From Camarhynchus parvulus (Eukaryota; Chordata; Aves; Passeriformes; Thraupidae), in the NCBI RefSeq assembly GCF_901933205.1, contig NC_044574.1, positions 22,615,733-22,679,732 on the forward strand: DNA of 64,000 nt. The letters run 5' to 3'. A model generated the notes under the pieces. The model saw nothing but the letters and a program-made list of their open reading frames with translations, did not search any database and was not told the origin of the DNA. The position numbers and the translations under genes are program-made. Below, one piece after another: positions 48,401-60,400 of this stretch; the stretch's first letter is position 1, and the number at the start of each line of letters is the position of its first letter.

Positions 48401-51400
48401 TCAATCCGGCTTTTAGCTGTACTGAAGTACTGAACGCCTTTTGCAAAAGGGCCCGTGTTGTTCCGAACCGCTTCAGTCGTTGGGCAGCTGGTAGACTTAA
48501 ATTATTAAAGACCAGCATACATTGCCGTGTTACCTGTCTCAGTGTTAAACACCTCCTAGTACTTTCAAATTCTTGTTTACTAAAATATCGGTCCCAAAAG
48601 ACATGGTGGCTCACTTCAAAAACACTTGGATATGCAGAGGCTGTCAGTCCTGTACTTTTCAGGTGTTACTTCCCTTCTTGTTGAGACTTATCTTTGGGTT
48701 TGGTTTTGACAGCACTCTATGCAGAAGTAAAATCTTCTTGTGTTTCTGTTTTCCACATACGTAAAGAAATATCTTGCCATAGTGGTGTTTTGCAAATGGT
48801 CATGTAGTTGCTTGCTATTGCAGGTCCCACTGAGATGCAGGCCTCTATTGGTACATTTGGTTTGCAGCTTTCATGTCATGTCCCTTTTCATATAATTTGT
48901 TCATTTGGCTATATTGGAACTCACTGGCCATTGCCCCTCTTCAGTCATTAATTGACTCCCCGGGCTGAGCACTCAACAATGCTCTGAGTTTTGTGCAGCA
49001 CACATACCTGTTTGGTAAGGCATCTTCTGCTTATTTCAGAAATATCAGTGGAAACATACATTAATTCTCTTTTTTAGTATTTTTTCCAGGTTCTAAAGGA
49101 TGCCATTAGAAGTACCTCGAGCTTGTTGTGATTCTTCATTAAAATCACTAAACTGATTAACTGATCAGTTACCCAGTTCTGGTTTTATTAGTGATAGAAC
49201 AGTGCCAAACTGGTCTTCTTTTCAGAAATGCTAATGCATCAGATCAAATGACAATAAGCTTTTGTGCCTTTTTTCCCAGTTTAATTAAATTTGAGAAAAT
49301 AGTTTGGTTTTAGAGGCTCTTACTTACATAGCTTCCCTGACTGGCATTAGTTATATTCCTGTCTTCAGTGTAATCACTTGCTTTTCAGCTGGTTATTCTG
49401 ATTATTTTGCTAAATCCTCTGGAAATCTAATGCAGTATCCCTTACAGCATCTTTACTTTTGAAAGTTCAGCCCTCTGCTAGCACTTGCATCTTTGATTCA
49501 GTAATAATTGACTAGTGTGCAATACCCATTGCTGATTGCTCAAAAATGATGAGGTATTTTAATTTCTCAGGGAGCTGTTGCGTGTTTCTATTGAGCAACA
49601 GAAAAATCAGATGTAACCCTTGGCCATTTACTCTGATACAAAGAAAAGTTCCTTTTTGACATGCAGAGATGGGTTAATATTTAATGATGATAAGCGCCAT
49701 GTTTCTTACAAAATAATTGTCTGCAAGAGCAAGCCCTTGTGGCTGATGGCAGTCCTGCTGACCTAACTGGAAGTTTCTACCTACATGGCAATTACTGTGC
49801 TTGTTACCTGGCTGTTTTCATCACTCTGTTCATTACAGTAAGAGCATATCATTCTTTCTATTATAAGTCATAGAATTATGAATGGGAGGTAGCTTTTGGT
49901 TTTAGTAAAAAAAAAATCTGTTTAGTCAGAAGTTTTTCCTCTCCTGTAAAACCTTGTGGGGACTCCTCTACTGATGATAACTCTTTGAGCCTTCCTGTAG
50001 TGTAGATTAAAGTAAATAACTCGAGTGTTGCCAGGTGATATTCAAGCTAATTGCACTAGTGGTTATTATCTTGGTATTAAATAATCTGCCACTGTATTCA
50101 CAGAAAATGGTACTCCCATACTCATATCTGTTTAATTTGAGAGCAGAAAAAGCATAACCTGAGAGAATCAATTAGAAAGGAAAAAGCCAGCGCTTCATCC
50201 TTCTAATACAATTTGGTCCTTCTTTGGTGGAGATGCTGTGAAGAGTTTGTTTAAGCAGAAGAAAAAGCTAAAACCAAGATTACTTTTTTACTTAGCTGTG
50301 TACAGTGGCATCATAATGTTCTCCACAAAAGAAAAAATAGGCAAATTCTTGGGAGAAAATAACCATTAACAATGATAACAGTAGTTCTGGAAAAATCCTT
50401 CTGCCATATTGAACAGACTTGGCCTGGCTTTTACCCTTATTTGGTGTGGGATGGAGGCGGGCAGTGGGGAACAACTAAATAAATGCAACCAAGTTTTCTT
50501 TAGAAAACTATGTGGACTGAAACTCTTAAGACTTGAGCAGCCACCCAGACATGGATATTTAACCAGACTTAAAAAACTGGAGGATCCCTCTTGTTTCACA
50601 GTAGATGCCAAACCTGTATCCACTAACAACACTACAAACAAACAAATTCCACTAACAACAACAAACAAAAAACTCCTTGGCTGTGAGAGCTGCAGGATGC
50701 TCCTGATGTCCTTCTGCATTGGCATTGCAGCTTCTAGTCTGTCAAACAGCTGTAGAAATGTGTGTGGTATCTACCTAAAAACATCCTCCTTTCAGTATCA
50801 AGGGATGACTCATGTGCACAAAGCTCACACAGAGAAATTAAAAAGTGATTAGGTCGTGTACAAAACTGGGTGCAAATGGTATGTTATCCAGGCTTTACCT
50901 TTGGGACATAGGCCTGATGTTAAAGCAAAAACTTGACATCAACTTGTAAACAGCCTAAACTGAGTTATGGTGCCCTATATATTCTATAACAACATAGAGT
51001 TATATTTATTCTTACACAATATAATTACTCAATAATAATAGGTAATTGTGTCAAGCTGCCTGCAAGGAAGTGTCAGTTACAACATTCTTGGACTGGTAGA
51101 TTGGCAATTTTTGCACTGGAAATCAGTAATTCTGGGGTACCTAATTGTTTATTGCACTCAAGAAGCTGGATTTTTTTTTTTAATTCTTTAGTTATTCTTC
51201 ATTATGCAGTCTGCTCATTAGCACTAAGGGCTCTTCAGCTTTTTTAGAATGTATTTAAACTATGTTGTTTGTCCTGTGGCAGTGGGTGCACAGGTCAAGG
51301 GATAGGACATCCTGACTCTGGTCTTTGTTTGATGTGCAGACTGTTTATACCTTTGTATGCAAACTTACGTGCTACTACTCTGTGTGTTTGCAGCATTTTC

Positions 51401-54400
51401 TGAAGCTGCATAAGATATATGGTTTTATTTTTTTTTATCTTTTTTTGCCTAGAATGATGTGCTTTGCCTTGCTGTAAGCATGCCTAGGTCATCCAGGAAA
51501 TAGTAAAGTCTATGACTTTTATGAGTTCATTTAATTGCCTACTAATCAAAGTTTGTGTCCCTTTGGAAATGAGAATCTTTGTACTCCAGAGTAATGTGTG
51601 TGTACTCATGCAGTGAGTAACCTGCTGCCTCTCAGATAATCTTGTTGTCAGGAGTCTGCTACCTGCCATCTGTCCTCTTGGCTCCTAAGTTCTCAAGAAA
51701 TCAAATACTGAAGTTCGCAAGTCTCATGTTATTACATTGAAAAGTTGAGGCATACAGGACTTTGCTAGTTCCCTAAGTCTGGAAGCAAAAAGAGTAATTA
51801 ACAATAGAGAATCTGTGGAAGCAATATACCAAGAAAAGCAGTGAAAGTTAGAAACTCCTCACTGTTCTCAAGTGCTCTGACATGGCCTTTTTGTTGCCAC
51901 TCTTGAGTAATTTTATTTAAGAATTTGTCTGTACTTTCTAGGCTTTCATCTTGGAGTTAGGTTTATTTTTACAAGCATTACCTGCAAACATGTTGGAAAT
52001 TGTCTTCTACCCAGTCTGTTTAGTTTTGCTTCTACCTCTGGTGCTAGCCAGTCTTGGGACAAGGTTATGATTTAATTTGTTTTAAACTCTGCATATAGTG
52101 CTATAGAAATAACAAAGACTTCTTAATAATTAGCTTACCTTCCTTTCTTAAATGTTTAGTGTAGTTCTTGTGTTGTGATGAGGAAAGATTCTCTGAATTG
52201 TGAAAGTGCTGCATTTTTAAAAATAGAAAACATTAAAATAGACATCTTGGAAGTCTTTTAACATCCGAGATTGTGGGAGATATACACACTGCTGTCCAGG
52301 TAGCATGTTCACTTAAGGAGATAAATCTAAAATCAGTAATACTTGAGGTTGTACTGATTTAAAATTAAGAAGACAGCATGAGTTCTGGTGTTCTTGAAGT
52401 TGTGTGCTGTGTTTTGATACTGAAACCCAGAGATTGGGACAGAAAGTCAGTTCTGTTAAAACGAACAAAACCTCATTTAGAATGTCTGAATTTTGTGTCA
52501 ACAGAATCCAAAAACTTACGCAATTGTGAAACAATTGCTTGCGGAAGGAAATGCTGGAGAACTGCAGAAATACTTTGGCTCACGGATGGAGTTTGGCACA
52601 GCAGGGCTCAGAGCTGCCATGGGAGCAGGGATTTCCCACATGAATGACTTGACTATTATCCAGACAACCCAGGTATTGTGTTCAGCACTTTATCTCACTT
52701 AACTGGTTGTGTATATAAATGGAAGAGCCTGATTTATGGCAGGCAAATGAGTATTCTATGGAAGTACAAGTTCTCTCCTCTTCTTCTAGTTTTCAGAAGT
52801 AATTTAAATTATAATTATTAGCTGAGTGCCGATCTCTGAAAACAAGCAGAGAGAAGCTATTAAACCATTAAAAGAAGTTACTTTCTGTATTTGATTTGCA
52901 ATTTAATTTATACACAGCTGCAGTTAAGCTCAAGTGTAACAGTTAGTGCTGCTGTAACAACTACAAAAAACCCCAAAGGTAGCCAACATTTGGTTAAGCT
53001 TTGTGTGTGCTAGACATGGTTTTACATAGAGGCAGTGAAGGTATGTATACATACATGGATCCTACTACTTGGGGAAAAAGCCCACAACCTTGAATAACTG
53101 CAGCCTGGAGTGGTGATGTATCACGTGCTAAAGAGATGTCATTATTAGGGGGAGATTTGGTTAAAAACCTGAAATGCTGGCCAGCTGTTCTCTTCCTCAT
53201 GTGAGACCTATGACAGCTGAATAATTTCTCAAAACCCGCAATTAAGACTAATTGTGTTACCTGTTCCTTTTTGGAGTTGATTCTGATATTTTAAAAAGTC
53301 CTTAAATGCTGTCCAGGTTTGCAATATTGATTTGAAGGTTTCTGATATTTCTTGGTGTTTATTGGTCCTGGACAAGCTGAATCCCAAAGCAGTTCAGTGA
53401 GATGCTATGTGTGCTCAGCTTCCTAAGACATCAGCATCTCAGTAATTATATTAATGTGATGATAAATTAAACATCAAGATTCGGTTAGTGAGGTGGATTT
53501 GTTGTTGTCTTAAGGGATTTTGCAGATACCTCGAGAAGAATTTCACTGACCTGAAAAAGAGAGGAGTTGTGATTGGGTTTGATGCTCGTGCTCATCTTTC
53601 CAGTGGAGGTAGTAGCAAAAGGTACTTCTTAGGTTTTATGTTTAGTATTTTGCAGATACCTTGTGTGATTAATGATGGATTTATATCTACTTCAATTGTA
53701 TTTTCTTTCTATAAAGTGAATTAATGTGTGGGATTTACAGTATGCTTACATACTGGTAATGCCAAAGCAGTTCTTAGTGTTGTGCTTTGTCTTTTGGGAA
53801 TAGTGAGGAAACACATTTGAATTGGGTCTGTACAATAATTGAGATATATTGATAAGTGATGGTGGTTTTGCTGGGATTTTGTAATTGCATTAGGGTGGGA
53901 GGGAAAACTGTGAATTCTAGGAAACTAATAGGCAAGAAAATGAATATATTCCCTTGGTATCTTTTCTTCCTGTTTAGGTTTGCAAGACTTGCTGCCAACA
54001 CCTTCATCAGTCAGGGAGTTCCAGTTTATCTATTCTCTGATATAATACCAACTCCCTTTGTGGTAGGTTTTTTATTATATGTTTTTATTACATTATCTGC
54101 TTTAAATGTACACAAATTCTGTCAAATACTTTGCATTACTTAAATTAAGGATAACTACACAAACCAGTTCTTACTTTTTAAGCCCTTCCTGCAGAGAGTC
54201 TTGTACTTATTTAGCTGTGTATAGTTTACAACATCCATAGGAAAAAAAGGGAGAATGTGGAGTGTGAGCGGATTCCTGTGGAGTCTGAAGTCTGAAACAT
54301 ACACTCACATTTGGCTGGATTTTTTTTTGTCAGAAGGGTTGTTGAATTGTGTCCACAATGCCCCCATCAGAACACCAGGTGTCTCCAGAGCAACACAGAA

Positions 54401-57400
54401 AAGCCCTGCTCTTGGCCCTTGTCCTAAAAGCAATAATTTCTCCCTGTTCCAGTTGCTCCAGTGAGGATTGCAAACAGAACACAGTGGTATAAAGACTTTC
54501 TGCATAGCATTCTTATACTGATAAAAATTTTTGAAGATTTAGGGTCAAATTCTTCATAGTGTAGTTTAAAGTGGTGTTGCAAGAACTGCAGTTGAGTGCA
54601 TTTCACTATTAAATAAAGAGCCAGGAGTAAACACAAAGTGGACTTGTGTTCGTGAATAATGCTTCATTTTTAATTCACTCCATCTGTTTTGAGCTAATTG
54701 ATAAGAGCTCTCTCCAAAACAATTCTCTTCTGAACCCTGATGGAGTAGCTGCTCCGCAGGCTGCTCCCAAAAGACAGCGTGGATGAGACTGCTTGAGCTG
54801 CCATTCTGTGCCTCATGGTGACTTGTGTCATTACCCAACAGACCTGGCACCCTCTAAGGCCTTGGTACCTCAAGTCATTCCACAGTAGGGAACACATGCA
54901 TCTGGCTTCCTTCTAGAAAGGCACTAGAGATTCACAAAGCATCTGGAGCAACATTAATAACATATAAATGGGAAAATGCACAAGAGAAAACAAGGGCTAA
55001 AGTTGTGCCACATGGAGTCTGGTGGAACAAGTACTATTTAGCTTCTGCTTTAGAGAGTCAGTGTGTAGGAATCATATCTTGACTTTATTTTCATACTATG
55101 AAGTATTATCTATGCATGAGAAGAAATATAATGTGTTGCACATTCTACTTCAAGTAACTTTTTTGTTACAGCCATACACAGTAACTCATCTGAAGCTCTG
55201 TGCTGGAATTATGGTTACTGCTTCCCATAATCCAAAACAAGACAATGGTTACAAGGTATTCTAATGTGGTCTATTTTCTGGCTCTTTCTTTCCGTGTAGT
55301 GAAACTGATGTAATTATATATAGTTCCTATCATGGTATAGACTTAATTAATTACTAGTCTCTCCATCTCTTCTATGTATTTAAATCTAGTGTAATGTTAA
55401 ACTAGTAATACAATTAATGGATGCCATTGTAATCTGCTAGGCACTGAAAAAACCACAGCTGAATTGCCTGCGCACCAGTCACTCAGTAGCTGGGCAGTCA
55501 CATACAGACTCTTCCAAAATACAAAAATTGAAGTTTTCTCAGTAAATGATTGGGCATTGCTTTGTGTTTCATTATGGATCTTGATGTCTTTTGATAAAAT
55601 TAAACTTGTTTTTTTTAATAGAATAAAAATGGGATGTGAGAAGAAACACTGAGGATATTAACAGAATACTTTGGGTGTACCTAAGCCTAATTTACTGTAA
55701 TACTTGAGTGGATGTACTGTACCTTAACCAACCAAAAAAAAACCAAACTATCTTACAAGATTAATGATCAAATAGTCACGTACCTATTTTTTATTTAGGT
55801 TTACTGGGAAAATGGTGCTCAGATCATTTCTCCTCATGACAAAGGAATTTCTCAGGCTATTGAGGAGAACCAAGAACCGTGGCCTCAGGCTTGGGATGAC
55901 AAACTGATTGACAGCAGCCCACTGCTTCATGATCCATATGCCATGGTCAATAAGGACTATTTCAAAGACATACAGAAACAGTGCTTTTACAGGTGACTCC
56001 TGTTAATTCTGTTAAGAATACAGGATATTCCATCTAGTATGTTAGCAGCGCAGTTCAAATTGATGCGAGTGAGGGTGGCCACAATAAGCCAGTTCATATA
56101 GCTGTCCTGGCAGAAGTCTAACCCAGCAAAGTGAGCAAATTTCTGATGATAGCTCCCAGTAGTTTCATGGCCATGCATCAGGCAAGTGTCCCAGCAAGAC
56201 TGGGGCTGCTGGAGGTGGACATGCCATGGACAGCCCACCAGCCTTAAAACAAGATTCTCAGAGAGACAGTGAACCAGGTTTTTAAGCCATTTCTGGACAA
56301 GAAGGTCTGTCATTCCAACCTTGCTTATGCTCCTGGTAGCCTTGGGTGCCTTAAAACAGCCTACTCCTATCACTTGCTCAGTAAAAATCTTTGCTTAGTA
56401 AAATGAAGTGGATGTTTCTCTTGGTGAACAGTTAGAGTTGATGTATGTAGTAGAGAAGTATCAACCTTTTAGATCTGCTTATTTTATGTAGACATTTTGA
56501 CCCCCAGTAACCATGTTCTTACTCTTGCTAAAAACAGTCAGGAGTTACTAGAAAGCTGGGGCTATTACACTGCTTTTTCAGAATTGGAATTAAATGTCTC
56601 CCTAGGAGTTTGCATGATTTTAGATATGCCCATTGCTTTTTTCTTCCTAAAAATGAGTGTGCTCAAATTGGGCAGGCTGCTGTTGACTCACTGTGTTCAC
56701 AGTCTTTGGGGGTTTAAATGCTAGAGTTGGGGATGAAGAGTCTCTTTAGTCAGTTGTATTTGTTTTTCATTCAACTTCTTTGGGATGTGTAGACTGTACT
56801 TAGTTACTCCAGTGATTTGCACATACTAGTAGGATATTGGATGCCAAGAGTGACTCATATTGTTGAAAAATTAAGCTAAGCCAATTTTCAAGCTATTGCT
56901 TTTAAAATCTGACCTCCTTTAATTCATAATTTTAACAGTGATATAGAATACCAAGTTGTATCTGTTTCCAAACATAGTCAGTTTTGTGCAGAACAGTCTT
57001 CCATGTCCAAGTTTACTGTTTCCTGTTTTATTTCAGGAATATAAACAAGGAAACAAACCTGAAATTTGTTCATACTTCTGTGCATGGTGTAGGACATAAA
57101 TTTGTGCAGCTGGCTTTCAAGGCATTTGACCTTAGCCCTCCTTTCGCTGTTCCGGAGCAGAAAGATCCTGATCCAGACTTTCCCACAGTGAAGTATCCCA
57201 ATCCTGAAGAAGGCAAAGGTGTTCTGGTAAATAGATTTAATTTTTTTTAATAGTTGTGATGTCTTTCAGTGTTTTCCTTTTTGCCAGAAGTCACAGCTGT
57301 AGATACTGGTGGAGGGTCAATTTTTAATTGGTTTCATAGCCTTACATTTAGTGATGAGTTAGCTGGTATCCTTTCATTGACATTACCCTCTTTGAACCAG

Positions 57401-60400
57401 TCAGGTAGTAATCAGCTGTAACTTTCAACTACTTTGTTCTCTAGCAGAATGGGCAGGATCTGCGCATGGGACAAAGTGATAGTTACTTTAAAAAAATGAA
57501 ATAGTAATAAAAACATTCACATTCGTTTTTGGAAGGCTTCTACTCTTTTGTTCTGACACAAGACCAGGAGAGGGCAGGAGAAGTCCTGACAAGTGGTTAG
57601 AATTTCTGCTACTATTTCTGTTACACTTTATTATTGAAGGATCCCATTAAATCTAGGTAGCTTTTAAGTTGGGCTACAGAAGTGGAATGATGTAGGTAAA
57701 GTTAAATGTCCTGACTATGTTCTTCTACTGCCAGGCTAGAAGTTTTTGGGGTTTTTGAGAGACACATAATTATTTTGGGTGTTTGAGATTCAATAAATTG
57801 GGAAAATTACTTAAAACCTATAAAGAAAGTGAAAATATCATTTGGGAATATTAACACTCATCTGGTCCTGCTTGCCACATTTCCAGACATTGTCTTTTGC
57901 TTTGGCTGAAAAAGATGGGGCAAGAATCATTTTAGCAAATGATCCTGATGCTGATCGACTGGCAGTGGCAGAGAAACAAGAGAGGTATGGTAATAAAGTA
58001 ATGCAAACCATTGATATTTTTTACTCCCAAGGTTAGGCTCATTTGGAGAATTCTTGCTGCTTGTGTTGCAGAGGAAGAATAGTCACAGTAATAATTTTTT
58101 TGGTTGAAAACACACAGAAATGTGAGAAGACTCTATGAAGCAGACCACAGTAAGGGCAGGATATGAAATAATGATCAGTATTAGACAGTGTACAGAAGCC
58201 TGAATAAATAGTTGACACTTGCTGTAGTTTAGAATTGTTGTGCTATACTTTTTCAAAGGTAGGTTTTCAATTAAATTTTTTTCACATACAACTGATAAAC
58301 ATTTTTTTAATTCAAGGTTTATTAGACAGTAACTTGGCTTCAGGAAAATCTGTATAGTTCCCTGATAATCTCTTGTTCTTTAGAATGAGTAACTTCTTTC
58401 TCAAATCCTGTTAAACCAAACATTTTACTAATCATTAGATGATTTGTGCTTCTCTTGCTCAGTCTCCCACTTCTTTACATAATGTTATGTATTTGCATTT
58501 CACCTTAAAGTTTTTCAGTTTGGTACTTCTCAGTGTAGTCATTTGTACTCTCCCCTTCAAGAACCACCTATATGTGCATTATTTATCTTTGCATATCCAG
58601 TCAAAGAAGGGGATCACAAAAGGCAAACTTTCTCAGTCAGGGACTTACCATAAATTGTTCATATTTGTGCAATGTAACCTGTAGTTCTGACTCAATATGG
58701 CTGTCCCCTTACTTCATGCCCTCTGATATCCTGCACTTCTACAGTTGTTTACATTTCTTTATTGTGGTTTTATCTGATTAATAAAAGAAAGTGAAGATAC
58801 GATACCAAGTGCTGAAGTTCAAGCGCTTGGTATCATATCTACAAATAGTGGTGTTTCTCCTTTATCTACCTTGATAAAGCAGAAACTAATCTGAGCAGTC
58901 ATAAACTGTAAATCCTCAGTGAAAATAAACTTCAAGGTTTTCAGCTTAGAGAGGAGCAGAAAAAAAAAATCTGCTGCTGAATTCCCTGAGCATGAGAGCC
59001 AGAAGGAGGAGGTCAAATTATGCAACAGTCTTTGGTACCCAAGGCATGATATGGGCATCTGCTAGATGTCCTCAGTGGTTGTGGATGAATTAAATCGTTG
59101 AATCTGTATCAGTTAGATTTTCAAAAACTTCAAAAGTCCAGTTAAAGGAGACAGTGCAAATATCCATTTTGCTCAACAGATAACCAAAAAAGCTGAAGTA
59201 GTAGCTTTAAAGTAGCAGTATTTTCTTTGGGGTTTTGGGGTGCTTTTAAATTCATTAGCCTCACAGCATGAACTAAGAAGATTTCTCTGCCTTTGGAAGA
59301 AAACTGGTCTTTTTTTGTGGACACTGCTGTATCTTGGACAGTGTTAGTTAGTTGGAAGGTTCTTATTTCAATGGTTTTGGTCTGTGCCAGCCTCAGTTGG
59401 CAATTCAGCATTGAGAAAAAGGTATAAAAAGTTTCAGATGATGCTAGTTATGATGGGTTAAAACAGGAATGCAAAATCACTGATGCTTTTTGTCTGAAAA
59501 CTTTGAGCTGCCACACTCTTGAAGAGGGATGTTAGTTTATTGCATCCACTCCCAGTGAGAGTGTGGGCTCTCATTCTGCTGCCTCTATGCTCGTTGTTTA
59601 GCCAGTCTCAGTTGTCTCCTAACTTCCAGTCCTGTGTCTTCTCAGACTTCTACCCTAGCTTTTCATACACTAATCAAATATTAATATAGGCTTCTACAGT
59701 ATCTGTACTTCTTCTTTGACAGAACCTCCTGTAGAGCACACTCTCTCAGCACTCTTACACTAAGGTGCCGCTGTGCATTGCTTTGTGCCTGTTGGCATCA
59801 ATAAATGCAGGAGACTGAGTCTGCTTCTCTTTCACAACAGGTACTGTTTCTGTAGGTCTTGGTTTTGTCAGTCTGGAAGTGTCTCTGTCCTCTTTTGTGA
59901 CTGGGATTTTTTTTTTGCAATTTTGACATTTGTCTTTCTTTTTTTCTTTTTTTTTTTCCTGTTCTAGCAACATATCAATATTAATCTTTTATACCCATTT
60001 AAGATTTTTTTTCCAATCTTCCCAATGACTAATTGATGTATTTGTGATTAAATCAAAAGTATTTGTCACTAGGTCAACTAAAAATACTGATCACTTGAGA
60101 ACTGTATTTTTGTGTCTCTGGGCTTGTCTTAATCACTGAGTTTATAATTTGTATGCTGAACATTTTTACTTAAAATATGTTGGAAGTCTCACTGTTTCAT
60201 CTTGGGATAACTGCAAAAGCTTATGTGTGTGATTGAAAAGAAAGGTAAGAGTTCCAGAATACTTTGGGGGAGGAATTTTTTTGTTTGTTCATTATGAGCA
60301 CATGATACCTTGTTACTGTTACATGGAATTCCAAGGCAGTGGTTTATTTGTTAATATTCATTTATAAAAGAACCATTACATTCTTTTTTACCCCCAGTAT

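Noticed and set aside
47872..48684. 270-codon plus-strand ORF overlapping PGM2 exon 1
   Set aside because: It is in a different frame from the conserved QWLLWDK exon, and runs straight through a consensus donor into intron.
49866..49890. TCATAGAATTATGAATGGGAGG as another CR1 tail
   Set aside because: Only about 12 bases resemble the CR1 end, with no flanking CR1 body; it is within chance expectation.
53041..53054. Perfect 14-bp palindrome GTATGTATACATAC
   Set aside because: Short, AT-rich simple-sequence palindrome, common by chance in 64 kb.
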